Shown here: positions 21,298-31,715 of the stretch, piece by piece
Layout: each line of letters begins with the position of its first letter
How positions within the stretch are numbered: position 1 is the first letter of the stretch
Assembly: GCF_029931775.1 (NCBI RefSeq)
Contig: NC_079328.1
Location: forward strand, 7,740,501-7,804,500
Reading direction: 5' to 3'
Length of the DNA stretch: 64,000 nt
DNA from: Euleptes europaea
Lineage: Eukaryota; Chordata; Lepidosauria; Squamata; Sphaerodactylidae
Made by a program: the position numbers and the translations under genes
Notes under the pieces: generated by a model
Databases searched by the model: none
Seen by the model: only the letters and a program-made list of their open reading frames with translations
Told to the model about the DNA's origin: nothing

Positions 21298-24200
21298 GTG
21301 TGTACAGAAGGGAGGAGAGGAAAGGGAAAGGATCCAGTTGGAGGGCAGAGGAATGCAATGAGATAAGAAGCAGGGGGTGAAGGATGCACAGTGGCTGCGT
21401 TAGTGTGTTGTAGCAAAATAAAACCAAAGTGCCATGGCAGCTTAAAGATTAACTTTTTATTCCAGAGAAGTCTATATAACACATATGTTTTCGACAAAAC
21501 ATTTAAAATGTTAAAATACAAAGAACCAGAATATTATTCCTGAATTTAAAGGAAGAAAAATAAACACGTTTTAATGCAGCATAAATTAAAATACACTGGA
21601 AATCCAACAAGATTGCTTCTTGATTATCCTAATGCTGAACTAATGGCAAAGGTTTGAATTTTAAGAGCAGCTGAAGTATATTTAGCAACAGCCAGTGTGG
21701 TATGAATTGCATTCTCAGACAAGCGATTAAGTATGTGGTAATCATGAGAATGCAGGGAAAGTTACAAGAGGAGAGCTCTTAGACTACCAAAGAATTTGCA
21801 TGAAAAGAAAAGGTTTATAAGGGTTTCAGGGACCTGAGGCCCACATGGTATATGCAGGCCATCTTTGTACCCAAATAGGACCCTCAAGACAAAGAACAAT
21901 CAAAAATTGATAAACAGTTTAAATATAGGAATTAAATATTTTGGTTGTGATTTTTGTTGGAGGATTAAATAGCAGCATCAAGGATGCTAAAAAACCTGAA
22001 TGATGCATTTCTCAATATTAAAAATAAGTGTTTTTCTTGTATTAGAGATGGCTCCTTTGATCCTGTGCTGAGCAATAAAATTAAGTTCCCATCAACGTTA
22101 ATTATTTTATTTTATTATTTCAACCTAACTTTGATTTTTATTCAGAGCTGATATTGTATCGAAATAAAACCTGATTGATCTCTCTGTGGGTTGGTTCCAA
22201 ATGAAAATCTTCAGGATTGATGGGATTGTTCTGCTGCTTAAGCATTTTGGAGTGATGTGGATTAGCCTCCTCACTTTCAGTGATGAGAGCAGAGAAACTT
22301 TTCTGCAGACCCTTAAACTGAGGCTCCTCCAGAACAATATTTGTATTGCTTTTATACAAATGATGCCCATTTTATTGAATAGTGCTTCAAGTAAAATCTT
22401 GGAAGGCATACATTCTTTCTGGTTTTATTCAAAATAATCAAAATAACTAAGAAAGGAAAAATTTGTAGGGCCTCATTACAAGAGTAAGTAAATTGAAATG
22501 GAAAAGAGAGTAGTTGAAGAAAAGATAGAGCCAATGGGGAGTGGTCAAATGGAAGGGGTATGGTTAGAAGTGAAAAGGGTTGTACCAAAGGGGAAAGGGC
22601 CCCCAGTTATACTCTATGCTCAGGTCCCATGCAAACCTGGAACCAGTCCTGGTTATAAAATAAAACCAATCAAGCAATTTAAGCTGGGTTTGTTTTTTAA
22701 ATAAAAATACTGAGTTTAACTCAGTCAAGCCCAGAATAGAAAGCACGCATTTTGGGAGTTCCAACAGCTGCCTCCAAGCACTTACAAAAGAATCAGAATG
22801 CAACCAGCACAAATGAAGAGGAAGAGATTCTGAAAGATGTTAAAACTAATCTGAATTTTATGGCAGCAAACCAGGCAGAGGTTGTGAGCTTCTTGTTTTG
22901 TACTGGCTTCTAGTCGAAGAACTGATGCTGCTGCACATCTGGGAGTGCCAAATAATGCTTGAAGAAAAGATAATTGGATGACTTCCATATTGGACCCAAA
23001 ATCTTGGATCCAAATGGGGACCGTGTTTAAATATTAGTTAAAGACTAAAAACATTTATTTTGATATCTTCCATGAGTCACAGCTCACATCTTCAGATATG
23101 TCTAGAAGTCAAAATGAGAATCTTTCATATGGGGCAGGTTACCAGGGAGGGAGCACACTATTGCGGATCTGAAAGTCACTGTTCTACACACACATACTTC
23201 AAAGGAGATGAACAACATGAAACTGCTGAATTAGAACTAATCAAGAAATGCAGCACTACGTATCAACTTCACTTAAACAGAGGCTTGGCTTTCCTTACTA
23301 GTCTCTAACAACTATACAGGACCCATTTTATAGATATTTTGATTGCCTGCTCTTACCATGTTCTATCAGGCTTTAGCAAGAATACCTAATTTTCACTTCT
23401 TATCACCTTGCTCATCGGTTCAAGCCTCTGACCTTGCTCATCACCCATTATTTGCAATTGCTCGTTCGGTTTCAGACATACAGAGGACTCACACTTGGAA
23501 GTTGTATGACAGGAATTACACCCCTCTGCCTCTTTTCCCCCCACATAGTGAATCAACACTTGACTCATTATGGAATTAACTCTCTGGATTCCCATCTACC
23601 TCCTTGAAAATATATCTGATTAATACAATTGAAAAGAAAAAAATGATGTGGTTTAACATTATTTTAATAGCTGTCAAGGGCTTTAAAAAGGTAGCTGTCC
23701 CCTGTATTAGTTCAATGATGTACTGCTGTGCAAACAATTTGAATTAATGAGACACAGTTTTCTCCACCCCAATCCTCAATTATTTTAAGCCAGGAATGGT
23801 TTCCTTGTACGACTGCATCTTTAAAAGACCAACTGGCTACGATGCGAAACTCCATCGATGTGACAGAGAGCATGCAAAAAGCAGAGGACTTCATATTAAT
23901 GATGAGGTGACTGTTATGGACTTCATGGAACGTGTTGGACAGTTTCTTCAGAGTGGTGAACATGGTACTCCCTTCCCCATCACAACAACCCAGTGAGGTG
24001 AGTTAGGCTGAGTGTGTGACTGGCCCAGGCTCACCCAGCAATGTCCAGGACAGAAGAGGGATTTGAACCCGGGTCTCCCAGATCCTCCGCTGGCTCCCTC
24101 GTTGCTGCATGACAGACAGCACCATCTTTAAAAAAATTAAAATTTGCTCTTGGCATATGAAGGCTTCAGTCCTGCGTGCATCTACATGGGCTCATGGCCC

Positions 24201-25985
24201 ACTGAATTCTGTGGGGATGGATATGCTTAGAATAAGCTTGGTCTGCAGAGAAGTGGGCGCAACGTTATCGTCAACTGGTGGGCAATTGGGTCACTCAGCT
24301 GGAATTGTTAGGATGGTTTGAGGGTAAAATAGAGAAAGGAGGCATTTATGTGGGCCAAAGGTACTTAAGGGAAAGGCAACACAGAGTTATGATCAACAAT
24401 AATTATGCATGTAAAACTGAAGGCCACATTTGCTTTCTGAGGAATGTTCTGAGGGTTGAAGCCAGATGACAGAATTAGATGGCTGCAGTAAGCCTAACTG
24501 AACACTGACTTACCTGTGAGTAAATGCATTTAAGGTTACCTGTCTATGAATTCAGCTTGTGCCACAGCAAATTTATTTGTTTCCAAGGTGCTCAGAGACT
24601 CCTTGTTAATCATTTAAACTAATGAGCCTAAACTCAGATATGGAAGCTGAAATTAGACTACAACTGGTTTCAAGCAGTGGGGCCAAGCCAGCCACAATCC
24701 CGCTTGAAGCTTACCTTTTTTGAGGCTTTAAGCAAGCCGCTCCCCTTGCCGCCTCAGGTCCCCCCGCCTGTAAAATGGGGGAGGGTAACAGTACTGACCT
24801 GCCTTACAGGCAGAAGAAGAAAAAGCTCCTTAAAGAGTAATTAGGCAACGTCCTATGAGACATTTTGAAAATGCTTGAAGCACTATAAATATGCCACATA
24901 TCACTATTATTAGTATTAGTACTGTTTGAGAGATTTAAAGTAGCTATAAAGATAAGCAAATGGGTTGTCATGCTGGTATTGAACTAGGATCTAGAAGGCC
25001 TGGATTCAAATCTCTGTTCACCTGTATAGCTCCTTGGGTGATATTGGATCAGTCACTGTCTCTCAGCCTGACCAACCTCACAAGCCTGAGGGTAAAACAG
25101 AGAAGGGAGAGCAACGTAAACTGCTCTGAGCTCTTTGGAGATAGAACAGGATCAAAATGTAGTAGACACAAATACATTTCTGAAATGAAACTCGGGAAGC
25201 ACCTGTGTCAGTGTGCGGCCATTGCTGTCAGCAAGACTCAGTGCAACATTCCGGTTTTATGCACAAAAAATGTTCCATGAAAGTGTTTGTCAGTGATTAA
25301 AAACTGACCATAAAGTGAAGGAACAGGTCCAAAGGAAAATAGGGATTCCCATAATGATAATGGAGAGCCAGTGTGGTGTAGTGATTAAGAGTGGCAGACT
25401 CTAATCTGGTGAACTGGGTTGGTTTCCCCACTCCTCCACATAAAGGCTGCTGGGTGACCTTGGGCTACTCACAGTTCTCTTAGAGCTCTCTCAGCCTCAC
25501 CTACCTCACAAAGTGTCTGTTATGAGGAGAGGAAGGGAAGGCGATTGTAAGCAGGTTTGAGTCTCCTTAAAGATAGAGAAGATCGGGGTATAAAAACCAA
25601 CTCTTCTTCTAAATAATGTCATAACAGAACTAAGTATGCCTAAAATGGGATCAGCAAGAGGTAAGGAGGGAGAAATTCAACACCTGGCCACTATTTTTAA
25701 TAGCATTTGTGTGTCACTGTCTACCTCTGCCTTGTCACACCTTTATTTGGGGGGAAGGGTTGTCTTGCCACACCAAGGAATAACATCTAAAAATGTCCTT
25801 AACAGGAAAAAACAAGGCCTATGCCCGTCTTAGTCTCCTCTGAATACGGGAGACGCATCAACAAGCCCGTGGAAGAGCTGATTCGAGACCACGTGCGCAT
25901 TAACCGTGTGCAAGCCGAATTCTATAGGAAAAATGGAATTGCTTGCTTGGTAGAGAAGTCCAACCAAAGCACTGACCCCATCTGA
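21133..25985 (+). CDS. CFAP90: Cilia- and flagella-associated protein 90 (C5orf49 orthologue), complete
   Basis: Three coding exons (21133-21297, 23790-23906, 25806-25985), all phase 0, giving 153 aa; human C5orf49 is about 147 aa. The N-terminus is acidic (poly-Glu), followed by the family signature [19 protein letters not shown] and DREHAKS come next, then the C-terminal [11 protein letters not shown]. The start is the first ATG after an in-frame TAG two codons upstream. The protein is annotated as cilium/axoneme associated; its biochemical role is not known to me. An X-box lies 96 bp upstream of the ATG, which fits an RFX-driven ciliary gene. It is transcribed in the same direction as ADCY2 and MTRR. 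Confidence 0.93.
21298..23789. other. CFAP90 intron 1
   Basis: AT-rich. A segment at about 21412-21500 (tagcaaaataaaaccaaagtgccatgg..) resembles a common reptile retroelement end. Otherwise nothing was recognised. Confidence 0.4.
23790..23906 (+). CDS. CFAP90: CFAP90 exon 2
   Basis: 39 codons: [13 protein letters not shown], then [18 protein letters not shown]. The AG at 23788-23789 keeps frame and aligns residue for residue with the human junction. The nearby AG at 23792-23793 would shift the frame. The donor is gtgact, which is weak beyond GT. Confidence 0.88.
23960..24112 (-). repeat. Sauria-type SINE fragment
   Basis: aacccagtgaggtgagttaggctgagtgtgtgactggcccaggctcaccc, then gatttgaacccgggtctcccagatcc. 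This is the classic lizard SINE body in reverse. Confidence 0.75.
24113..24950. other. CFAP90 intron 2, nothing recognised
   Basis: No gene or clear repeat. Confidence 0.35.
24955..25150 (+). repeat. Degraded Sauria-type SINE
   Basis: ggcctggattcaaatctctg (B-box like), then cttgggtgatattggatcagtcactg and cctcacaagcctg. Old copy. Confidence 0.6.
25363..25615 (+). repeat. tRNA-derived SINE, family A
   Basis: gagccagtgtggtgtagtgattaagagtgg through tataaaaaccaactcttcttct. About 190 bp upstream of CFAP90 exon 3. Confidence 0.88.
25806..25985 (+). CDS. CFAP90: CFAP90 exon 3 with stop
   Basis: 60 codons including TGA. The acceptor is ccttaacag. It encodes [20 protein letters not shown] and [17 protein letters not shown]. 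The last few residues diverge from the human protein. Confidence 0.92.
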   Translation, partial: EKTRPMPVLVSSEYGRRINKPVEELIRDHVRINRVQAEFYRKNGIACLVEKSNQSTDPI

Positions 25986-27060
25986 GCCCTTCTGTCCCAG
26001 CAGCAGTTGCCACAAAGCAAGAAGGTTCTTTTGCTACTCTCCCCCCCTCCCCCAATCTTATTCTTTCTAGACTGTTAATAATGATTTAGGGTCCATTCCA
26101 ACGCTATGTGTCATCTCTATGAATTCATTACAGGATTTTTAAGTGAACTTAAATGGGCCGTGCCTTCCTTTCGTGTGCTACAGACTGTAAACTGGAGCAA
26201 TTAGCAACTTAATTGATGTGAGCAGCATAATGTCAGATGCTGGTACTCGGAAAAGGCTGCAGTTATTGCCACGAAAAGAGAATTTTGGCTGCATTGGGAG
26301 CTGTGTGTTCTTCCATCAGTACCCTCCTCTGCCACTTCGCAGGAGCTGCTAAAGAGCTGTAAGTTATAAGGCTAATTCAGACCATAAGAATCAGATCTTA
26401 GATCAGAAATAGACAAAGCCAGAGCGATCACCCCTTATCCTTGCTTAATTGTGACTTTTTAGTCTTGGAAACTATAATGGTGTCTTATTGTGCTAATGTT
26501 GTACCAGTTATAAAGCAAACTTTCTCTTCAATGAATTTGCAAAATATATGCATGGTTTGTCTGAACCTTTGTCTTCCATGAACAATTAAGACCACCTCAG
26601 CTAAGGAAAAGATATTTAAACTGGACTTTATGAGCGGCTTGCATGATTTATGAGCCCCTCACCCACCCTCAACACAGCCCACCCGGCATGTCCTGGGATC
26701 TGCCAGGTGCTTGAGACAGATGAGCCTTCTCTGGACAGACCAAAGAGCACATCCCATTGCGAGCGCAAGGCACCTCACACACCTGATGCATTATGATGGT
26801 GAATCCCTTGAAACAAGCAATTCTTTCTCCCTTTCTGTTAGCTATTCTCCTGTTGCCCCCCATAAGCTCCTCCCCCCTTACTAATAATGCCCAGCAAATC
26901 CTCACAAGCAGGTCAGTGCTTCTCAGGGAGTCTAAGATAGGTTTTCTAGCTTTAGGTCTCAAACAGCAAGGCAGGCCCTCAGACAACAAGTGATATAGAG
27001 GTTGTTGCGCCAATTGGGAACCAGTGACCACAAAGCTATTACATTCAGCATTCATATCAA
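25986..27060. other. CFAP90 3' flank and intergenic
   Basis: Contains the 3'UTR of CFAP90 with no clear AATAAA. No gene recognised. Confidence 0.35.
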
Positions 27061-28628
27061 TAGAAAGTTACTCCTAAAGTAAAAAAAAACTCTAACATTT
27101 GATTTCAAAAGATGAGGGGAATAGTTAAAAGGAAGCTGAAAGGGAAACACAAGAGAGCGAAATCCGTAGAGGATGCTTGGAAGCTACTTAAAACCACACT
27201 CACTGGAAGCTCAGATAGAAGGTACTTCCCAGGTTAGGAAAGACACTGCCAAGTCTAAAAGAATGCCTGCATGGTTAACAACCATGCCGCAAGTCAAGGA
27301 AGTTATAAAAAGTAAAGAAGCGTTTTTTTAAAAAAAGGGAGAGGTCTGCCCCAATGAAATGAACAGAAGGGACCACAGGCAAAAGAAATGTAAGTCAGTA
27401 ATTGGACGAGCAGAAAGAAAATGTGAGGAGCGGGTTGCTAAAAGCATCAAAACAAACAATAAACATTTCTTTAAATATATCTGGAGCAGGAAAGCAGTCA
27501 GAGAAGCAGTTGGGCCTTTGGATGACGAAGGAATAAAGGAATTGCTAAAGGAAGATGGGGAGACGGCAGAGAAGCTCAGTTAATTTTTTGCCTCTGTGTT
27601 CATTGTGGAAAGTGGGGCTTGTACCCATACCACAGCCACCATTTTCAGGAAGGGAGTCTGAAGAACTGTGTTAAATTTAGGTGATGAGAGATGGGGAAAT
27701 TAAAAACCTATTGGGGAAATTAAAAACCAATAAGTGTCCAGGTCCTGTTAGCATATACCTGAGAGTTCTTAGGGAACCCAGGTGTGAAATCGTTGCTCCA
27801 CTCACCCATATATGTCATTTATCACTAAATTCAGCCGCTGTACCAGAAGACTGGAGAGTAGCAAATGTTACACTGATTTTTAAAAAGGGGTCCAGAGGGG
27901 AACTGGGAAAAACAGGCCAGTCAGCCTAACATCTGTCCCAGGGAAATTAGTAGAAACTGTAATCAAAGATAGACTTTTTAGGCACACAGAGGAACAAAGC
28001 CTGCTGAGGGAAAATCAGCATGGCTTTTGCAAAGGGAAGTCCTACCTCCCCAACCTTTTGGATTCTTTAAAAAAGTGAACAAGCATATAGATAATGGTGA
28101 CTCAGCAGACATTATATACTTGGACTTTCAAAAGGCTTTTGACAAGGTACCTCACCAAAGACTCCTGAGTAAAATTAGCAGTCATGGGATAAGAGGATGG
28201 ATTCTCTTATGGATCCTGTGAGGAAAGGTTGAAGAGTCTGCAACTTTTTAGAGCCAGTGTGGTGTAGTGGTTAAGAGCAGTGGTTTGGAGCGGTGGACTC
28301 TGGAGAACCGGTTTGATTCCCCACTCCTCCACATAAGCGCCAGAGGCTTATCTGGTGAACTGGATTTGTTTCCCTATTCCTACACACGAAGCCAGCTGGG
28401 TGACTTTGGGCTAGTCACGCTCTCTCAGCCCCACCTAACAGGGTATCTGTTGGAGGGAGGGGAAGGGAAGGTGATTGTAAGCCAGTTTGAGTCTCCCTTA
28501 AGTGGTAGAGAAAGTTGGCATATAAAAACCAACTCTTCTTCTTTATATTGTCGAAGGCTTTCACGGTCAGAGTTCATTGGTTCTTGTAGGTTATCCGGGC
28601 TGTGTGACCGTGGTCTTGGTATTTTCTT

Positions 28629-28673
28629 TCCTGACGTTTCGCCAGCAGCTGTGGCAGGCATCTTCAGAGGAGT
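28629..28673 (-). ncRNA. Hammerhead-ribozyme-like motif, copy 2 left arm
   Basis: Minus strand: TCCT then CTGAAGA, stem II TGCC..GGC, GAAACGTC, then AGGA. The TCCT/AGGA pair forms the start of stem I, better than in copy 1. Confidence 0.58.
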
Positions 28674-28892
28674 AACACTGAAGGACAGTGTCTCTCAGTG
28701 TCAAGTGTGTAGGAAGAGTAATATATAGTCAGAAAGGGGTTGGGTTTGAGCTGAATCATTGTCCTGCAAAAAGTATCAAAGGTAATGTGCTAATCATTGT
28801 CCTGTAAGTATCAAGATAATGTGCTAATGAGGGTGTGGTATATATTACTCTTCCTACACACTTGACACTGAGAGACACTGTCCTTCAGTGTT

Positions 28893-28940
28893 ACTCCTCT
28901 GAAGATGCCTGCCACAGCTGCTGGCGAAATGTCAGGAAAG
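28893..28940 (+). ncRNA. Hammerhead-ribozyme-like motif, copy 2 right arm
   Basis: TCCT CTGAAGA ... GGC GAAAT GTC AGGA. It is as the left arm with one CpG-type change in short stem III. Confidence 0.5.
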
Positions 28941-29557
28941 AAAATACCAAGACCACGGTCACACAGCCCGGATAACCTACAAGAATCAATCTTCTTCTTT
29001 AGTTGAGAAGAAACAACTAAGAGGGGAACGTGATGTTTATAAAATTATACTTGGGGTGGAAAGTGTTGACAAAGAGAACTTTTTCTCCCTCTCCCAAAAT
29101 ACTAGAACTCTAGGGCATTCAATGAAGCTGTTGACAGTAGATTCAGGATGGACAAAAGGAAATACTTATTTACACAAGAAGTGATTAAAATGTGGAATTT
29201 GCTGCCAGAGGATGTAGTGATGGCCACAACCATAAATGGCTTTAAAAGGGGATTAGGTAGATTCATGGAGGAGAGGTCCATCAGTGGGTGTTAGCCACAG
29301 TGATTAAAGGGAACCTCCACATTCAGAGGCAGTCAGCCTCCGAATCCCAGTGTGAGGAGGCAACATCAGGGGGGAGCCTCTGTCTCTATGCCCTGTTGTT
29401 GGCCCTCCAGAGGAACTGTCTGGCCACTGTGTGAGACAGGATGCTGGTCTAGATGGACCACTGGTCTGGTCCTGCAGGGCTCTTCTTATGTTCTTCAGTG
29501 AGGGATGGATCTTAGCTTTTTTTGAAATGCAAAAACATCCCCCCCATTCCCCTAGGT

Positions 29558-30995
29558 CAGTGGTCGGCAAACTCATTAGTCAAGAGAGCCAAATATCAAC
29601 AGTACAACCATTGAGATTTCTTTTGAGAGCCAAATTTCTTAAACTTAAACTATATAGGTAGGTACACGGTTTATTCACTTAATAAACTTTAATTAAAGTT
29701 TTAAGTCTTAATTAAACTATAGGTACACTGAATAAAACGATATCATACTTAATAATGATCTTATTTATTGATAAAAATTAAATTGTAAGGTATCCATAAA
29801 ATTAAATCATGACAATGACTGACAAACACTTAATGTGAACAATGGCCTTGCATCTCCTTGGAAAGTTTGGGTAAATCAGGTTTGTATGTTGTTGTTTTTA
29901 ATTTTAGGCATGATTCCAGGTTCTCATCAATAAGACGATTTCTCAATTTACTCTTGATAAGGTTTCATGCTTGAAAAAGATTGTTTGCATGAAAATGTAG
30001 AATTGAAAAGGGAAAGAACAGCAAACGCTAGTAGAGGAAGGGAGGGGGGAGGAATGGAGAAAGGAAGGAAGGAACTGGGAGAGGAAAGAAGGAAGAAAGA
30101 AAGGGGGGAGGGATGGAGAAAGAAAGAGGAAGGAAGGAACTGGGAAAGGAAAGAGAAGGAAGGAACTGGGGAAGAAAGGATGAAAGGGAGGAAGGATGGA
30201 AGGAAGAGTGGGGGAGGGACAGAAAGAAAGGAAGGAACTGGGAAAGGAAAGAGAAGGAAGGAACTGGGGAAGAAAGGCAGCCTGGAGCTGGACTTTTGGG
30301 AGCCGCCTGAGGGGGACGAGGAGGAGGAAGGCAGCGAGGAGGAGAGTTTACCCCTTCCTGTGGGCCAGTGATTAAGGCGCGAAATCCGCCCCCCGCCCTG
30401 GAAGTTCCCCCGCAAGATCCCGGCCGGGCAAGACGCGGCCTGCGCGGGGGGCGGGAAGGCGATGCGCCGGACTGGCTCCAAACTCTCAGTCTGAGGAGCG
30501 GGGAGGGCAAAGCGAGCTCGGTCCTGGCCCAGGAAGCATCATCGCCTTCCCCACCCGGGGCCAGGCGGAGCCAACAGGAGGAGGAGGGGGGGGAGAGGTC
30601 GCCCAGCTCCGGTCACCCATAGAGACAGAGGAGGGAAGGTGGCGGCGGCCGAAATGAGGACCGGACAGCCACGCCTCACTCCTCACAGTGGAGAGAAGGA
30701 AGGGAGGAGGGAGGGAAGAGCCCCCTCTCTGCCAAACCAAGGCGCGCAGCCGGGCGGCAAGAAAAGACAGGGGGGTGGCAGCTGAGGGGCTCTTGTCGTT
30801 CTCCAGCTGCCACTGCAATGGTGGGAGGCGGGGACGGCGCTGGGGCAAGAAGGAGGAAGGGCCACTCTGTCCTCTCTCGGAGACCCTCCCGCTGCTTCGG
30901 CTGGCCTAGGGCACTGCTTCCACACGTGGGAAGAGCCGCACTCAGGGGCCCAAAGAGCCACTTGCAGCTCGGGAGCCGCACTTTTGCGACCCCTG
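29558..30995 (-). mobile_element. hAT-superfamily DNA transposon, internally rearranged
   Basis: A perfect 8-bp target duplication ccctaggt flanks it (29550-29557, 30996-31003). Ends are cagtggtcggcaaa and, reversed, caggggtcgcaaaa. On the minus strand at about 29999-29845 is a C-terminal transposase piece: LHFHANNLFQA, one TGA, then NLIKSKLRNRLIDENLESCL, KLKTTTYKPDLPKLSKEMQG and HCSH stop. Between about 30020 and 30290 lies a purine-rich tandem block, and 30290-30990 is GC-rich, probably the 5' end and promoter of the original element. It inserted about 60 bp past the CR1 3' end. Confidence 0.88.
30025..30290 (+). repeat. Purine-only minisatellite inside the hAT element
   Basis: Almost pure A/G, with a recurring unit containing aaggaaggaactggg and gaaaggaaag blocks. 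Long open frames on both strands here are compositional artefacts. Confidence 0.8.
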
Positions 30996-31019
30996 CCCTA
31001 GGTGATGTCATATGAATAC

Positions 31020-31600
31020 CGTTCACATCCCATCTTAAGAATTTATTTCCTGGCAATGAGAATCTTAAACAATCACAAGGATGCAGGGAGTGACATTCTC
31101 CCCTTAAGTCAGACGTTTGTTGCTCAGTGATCAAGAGATGCTACTGAGCCTGAAAAGACAAGCAAGGCAGCTTTTAAACATTCATTAAAAACCAGATGCC
31201 TAAAATCAACCTCTGTATGTAAATTGCTACACTGCTTTCCTGTAGAGTGTTTTTCTGTGGTAGGCTTTGGTCCACAGTGGCTTCGCCATGCCAGAATCAA
31301 TCTTGTACTATAGCTAAGACAGCAAGAGGGAAAGGGACCCTGCCTACAGGGGAACAAATTGATTCAAGCAACTGCTCATCAGCAGCCTTTGTGCACTTTC
31401 AAGAAACATGCAGCCATTTTCTAACCATCATCTGGTATGTGAAGTTGTCCCACACAGATTCTGCTGTGTTCTAATTCTTTTTATATCACTGAAAGATCCA
31501 AATTAAATCAATCTAAATATGGGGATTGTTTTGCTTTAAAAAATGGCTTATCAAATGTAGCATTTCAAAAAATAAAATAAAATCAGTCTCTGCAGCATCG
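31020..31600. other. FASTKD3 3' flank
   Basis: Sequence beyond the FASTKD3 stop (transcript goes leftward), holding its 3'UTR. The poly(A) site was not fixed. No gene on the plus strand. Confidence 0.35.
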
Positions 31601-31616
31601 TTTGGATTTTGTTGCA

Positions 31617-31715
31617 TCACCAGCTGAGTCTGTAGGAGTTAGGAAATATTTTCTTGTGTAGATACTCCACTATATTAGTTTGGCTGTCCAGCAATTCAAA
31701 TTCAAAAAATGGAAT
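31617..31715 (-). CDS. FASTKD3: FASTKD3 exon 7, end of RAP domain and stop
   Basis: 33 codons including TGA. It encodes IPFFEFELLDSQTNIVEYLH and KKIFPNSYRLSW. This aligns with the human end (IPYHEI..VEYLQRKLFSQ), though only moderately, so the exon rests on acceptor, frame and the VEYLxxKiF core. Confidence 0.85.
   Translation of the reverse strand: MPFFEFELLDSQTNIVEYLHKKIFPNSYRLSW

Larger units (their letters stand above)
28546..28990 (-). mobile_element. Penelope-like element, copy 2 (short, inverted arms)
   Basis: Bounded by an 11-bp duplication cttcttcttta. It begins tattgtcgaaggctttcacg (the 30-nt tail), then the long arm from attggttcttgtagg. The right arm, about 28838-28990, is the reverse complement of the first 150 bp of that arm and lacks the tail. 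This is the same rule as copy 1 in the opposite orientation. No coding sequence is left. Confidence 0.87.
28251..29001 (+). repeat. tRNA-derived SINE, family A, inserted in CR1 (tail split by Penelope-like copy)
   Basis: SINE body 28251-28545, from gagccagtgtggtgtagtgg to aactcttcttcttta. The last 11 bp (cttcttcttta) are duplicated at 28991-29001 on the far side of the Penelope-like insertion. A short ttttag/tttag match flanks the SINE in CR1. Confidence 0.85.
27065..29500 (+). mobile_element. CR1 LINE, internally deleted and carrying nested insertions
   Basis: Left part (27065-28214) encodes pre-RT and RT pieces: RAERKCEERVAKSIKTNNKH, AAVPEDWRVANVTLIFKKGS, then IIYLDFQKAFDKVPHQRLLS. It jumps directly near 28215 to the distal region (ctgtgaggaaaggttgaagag), so most of the RT is deleted. 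A SINE with a Penelope-like element inside interrupts it at 28251-29001. The 3' end resumes at 29002 and ends gtcctgcagggctcttcttatgttctt at about 29495. Several frame breaks make it an old copy. Confidence 0.88.

Noticed and set aside
29948-30510. Long open frames (up to 177 codons) on both strands
   Set aside because: They are products of the purine-only repeat and GC-rich DNA in the hAT element; the peptides are low-complexity P/S/F or E/K/G.
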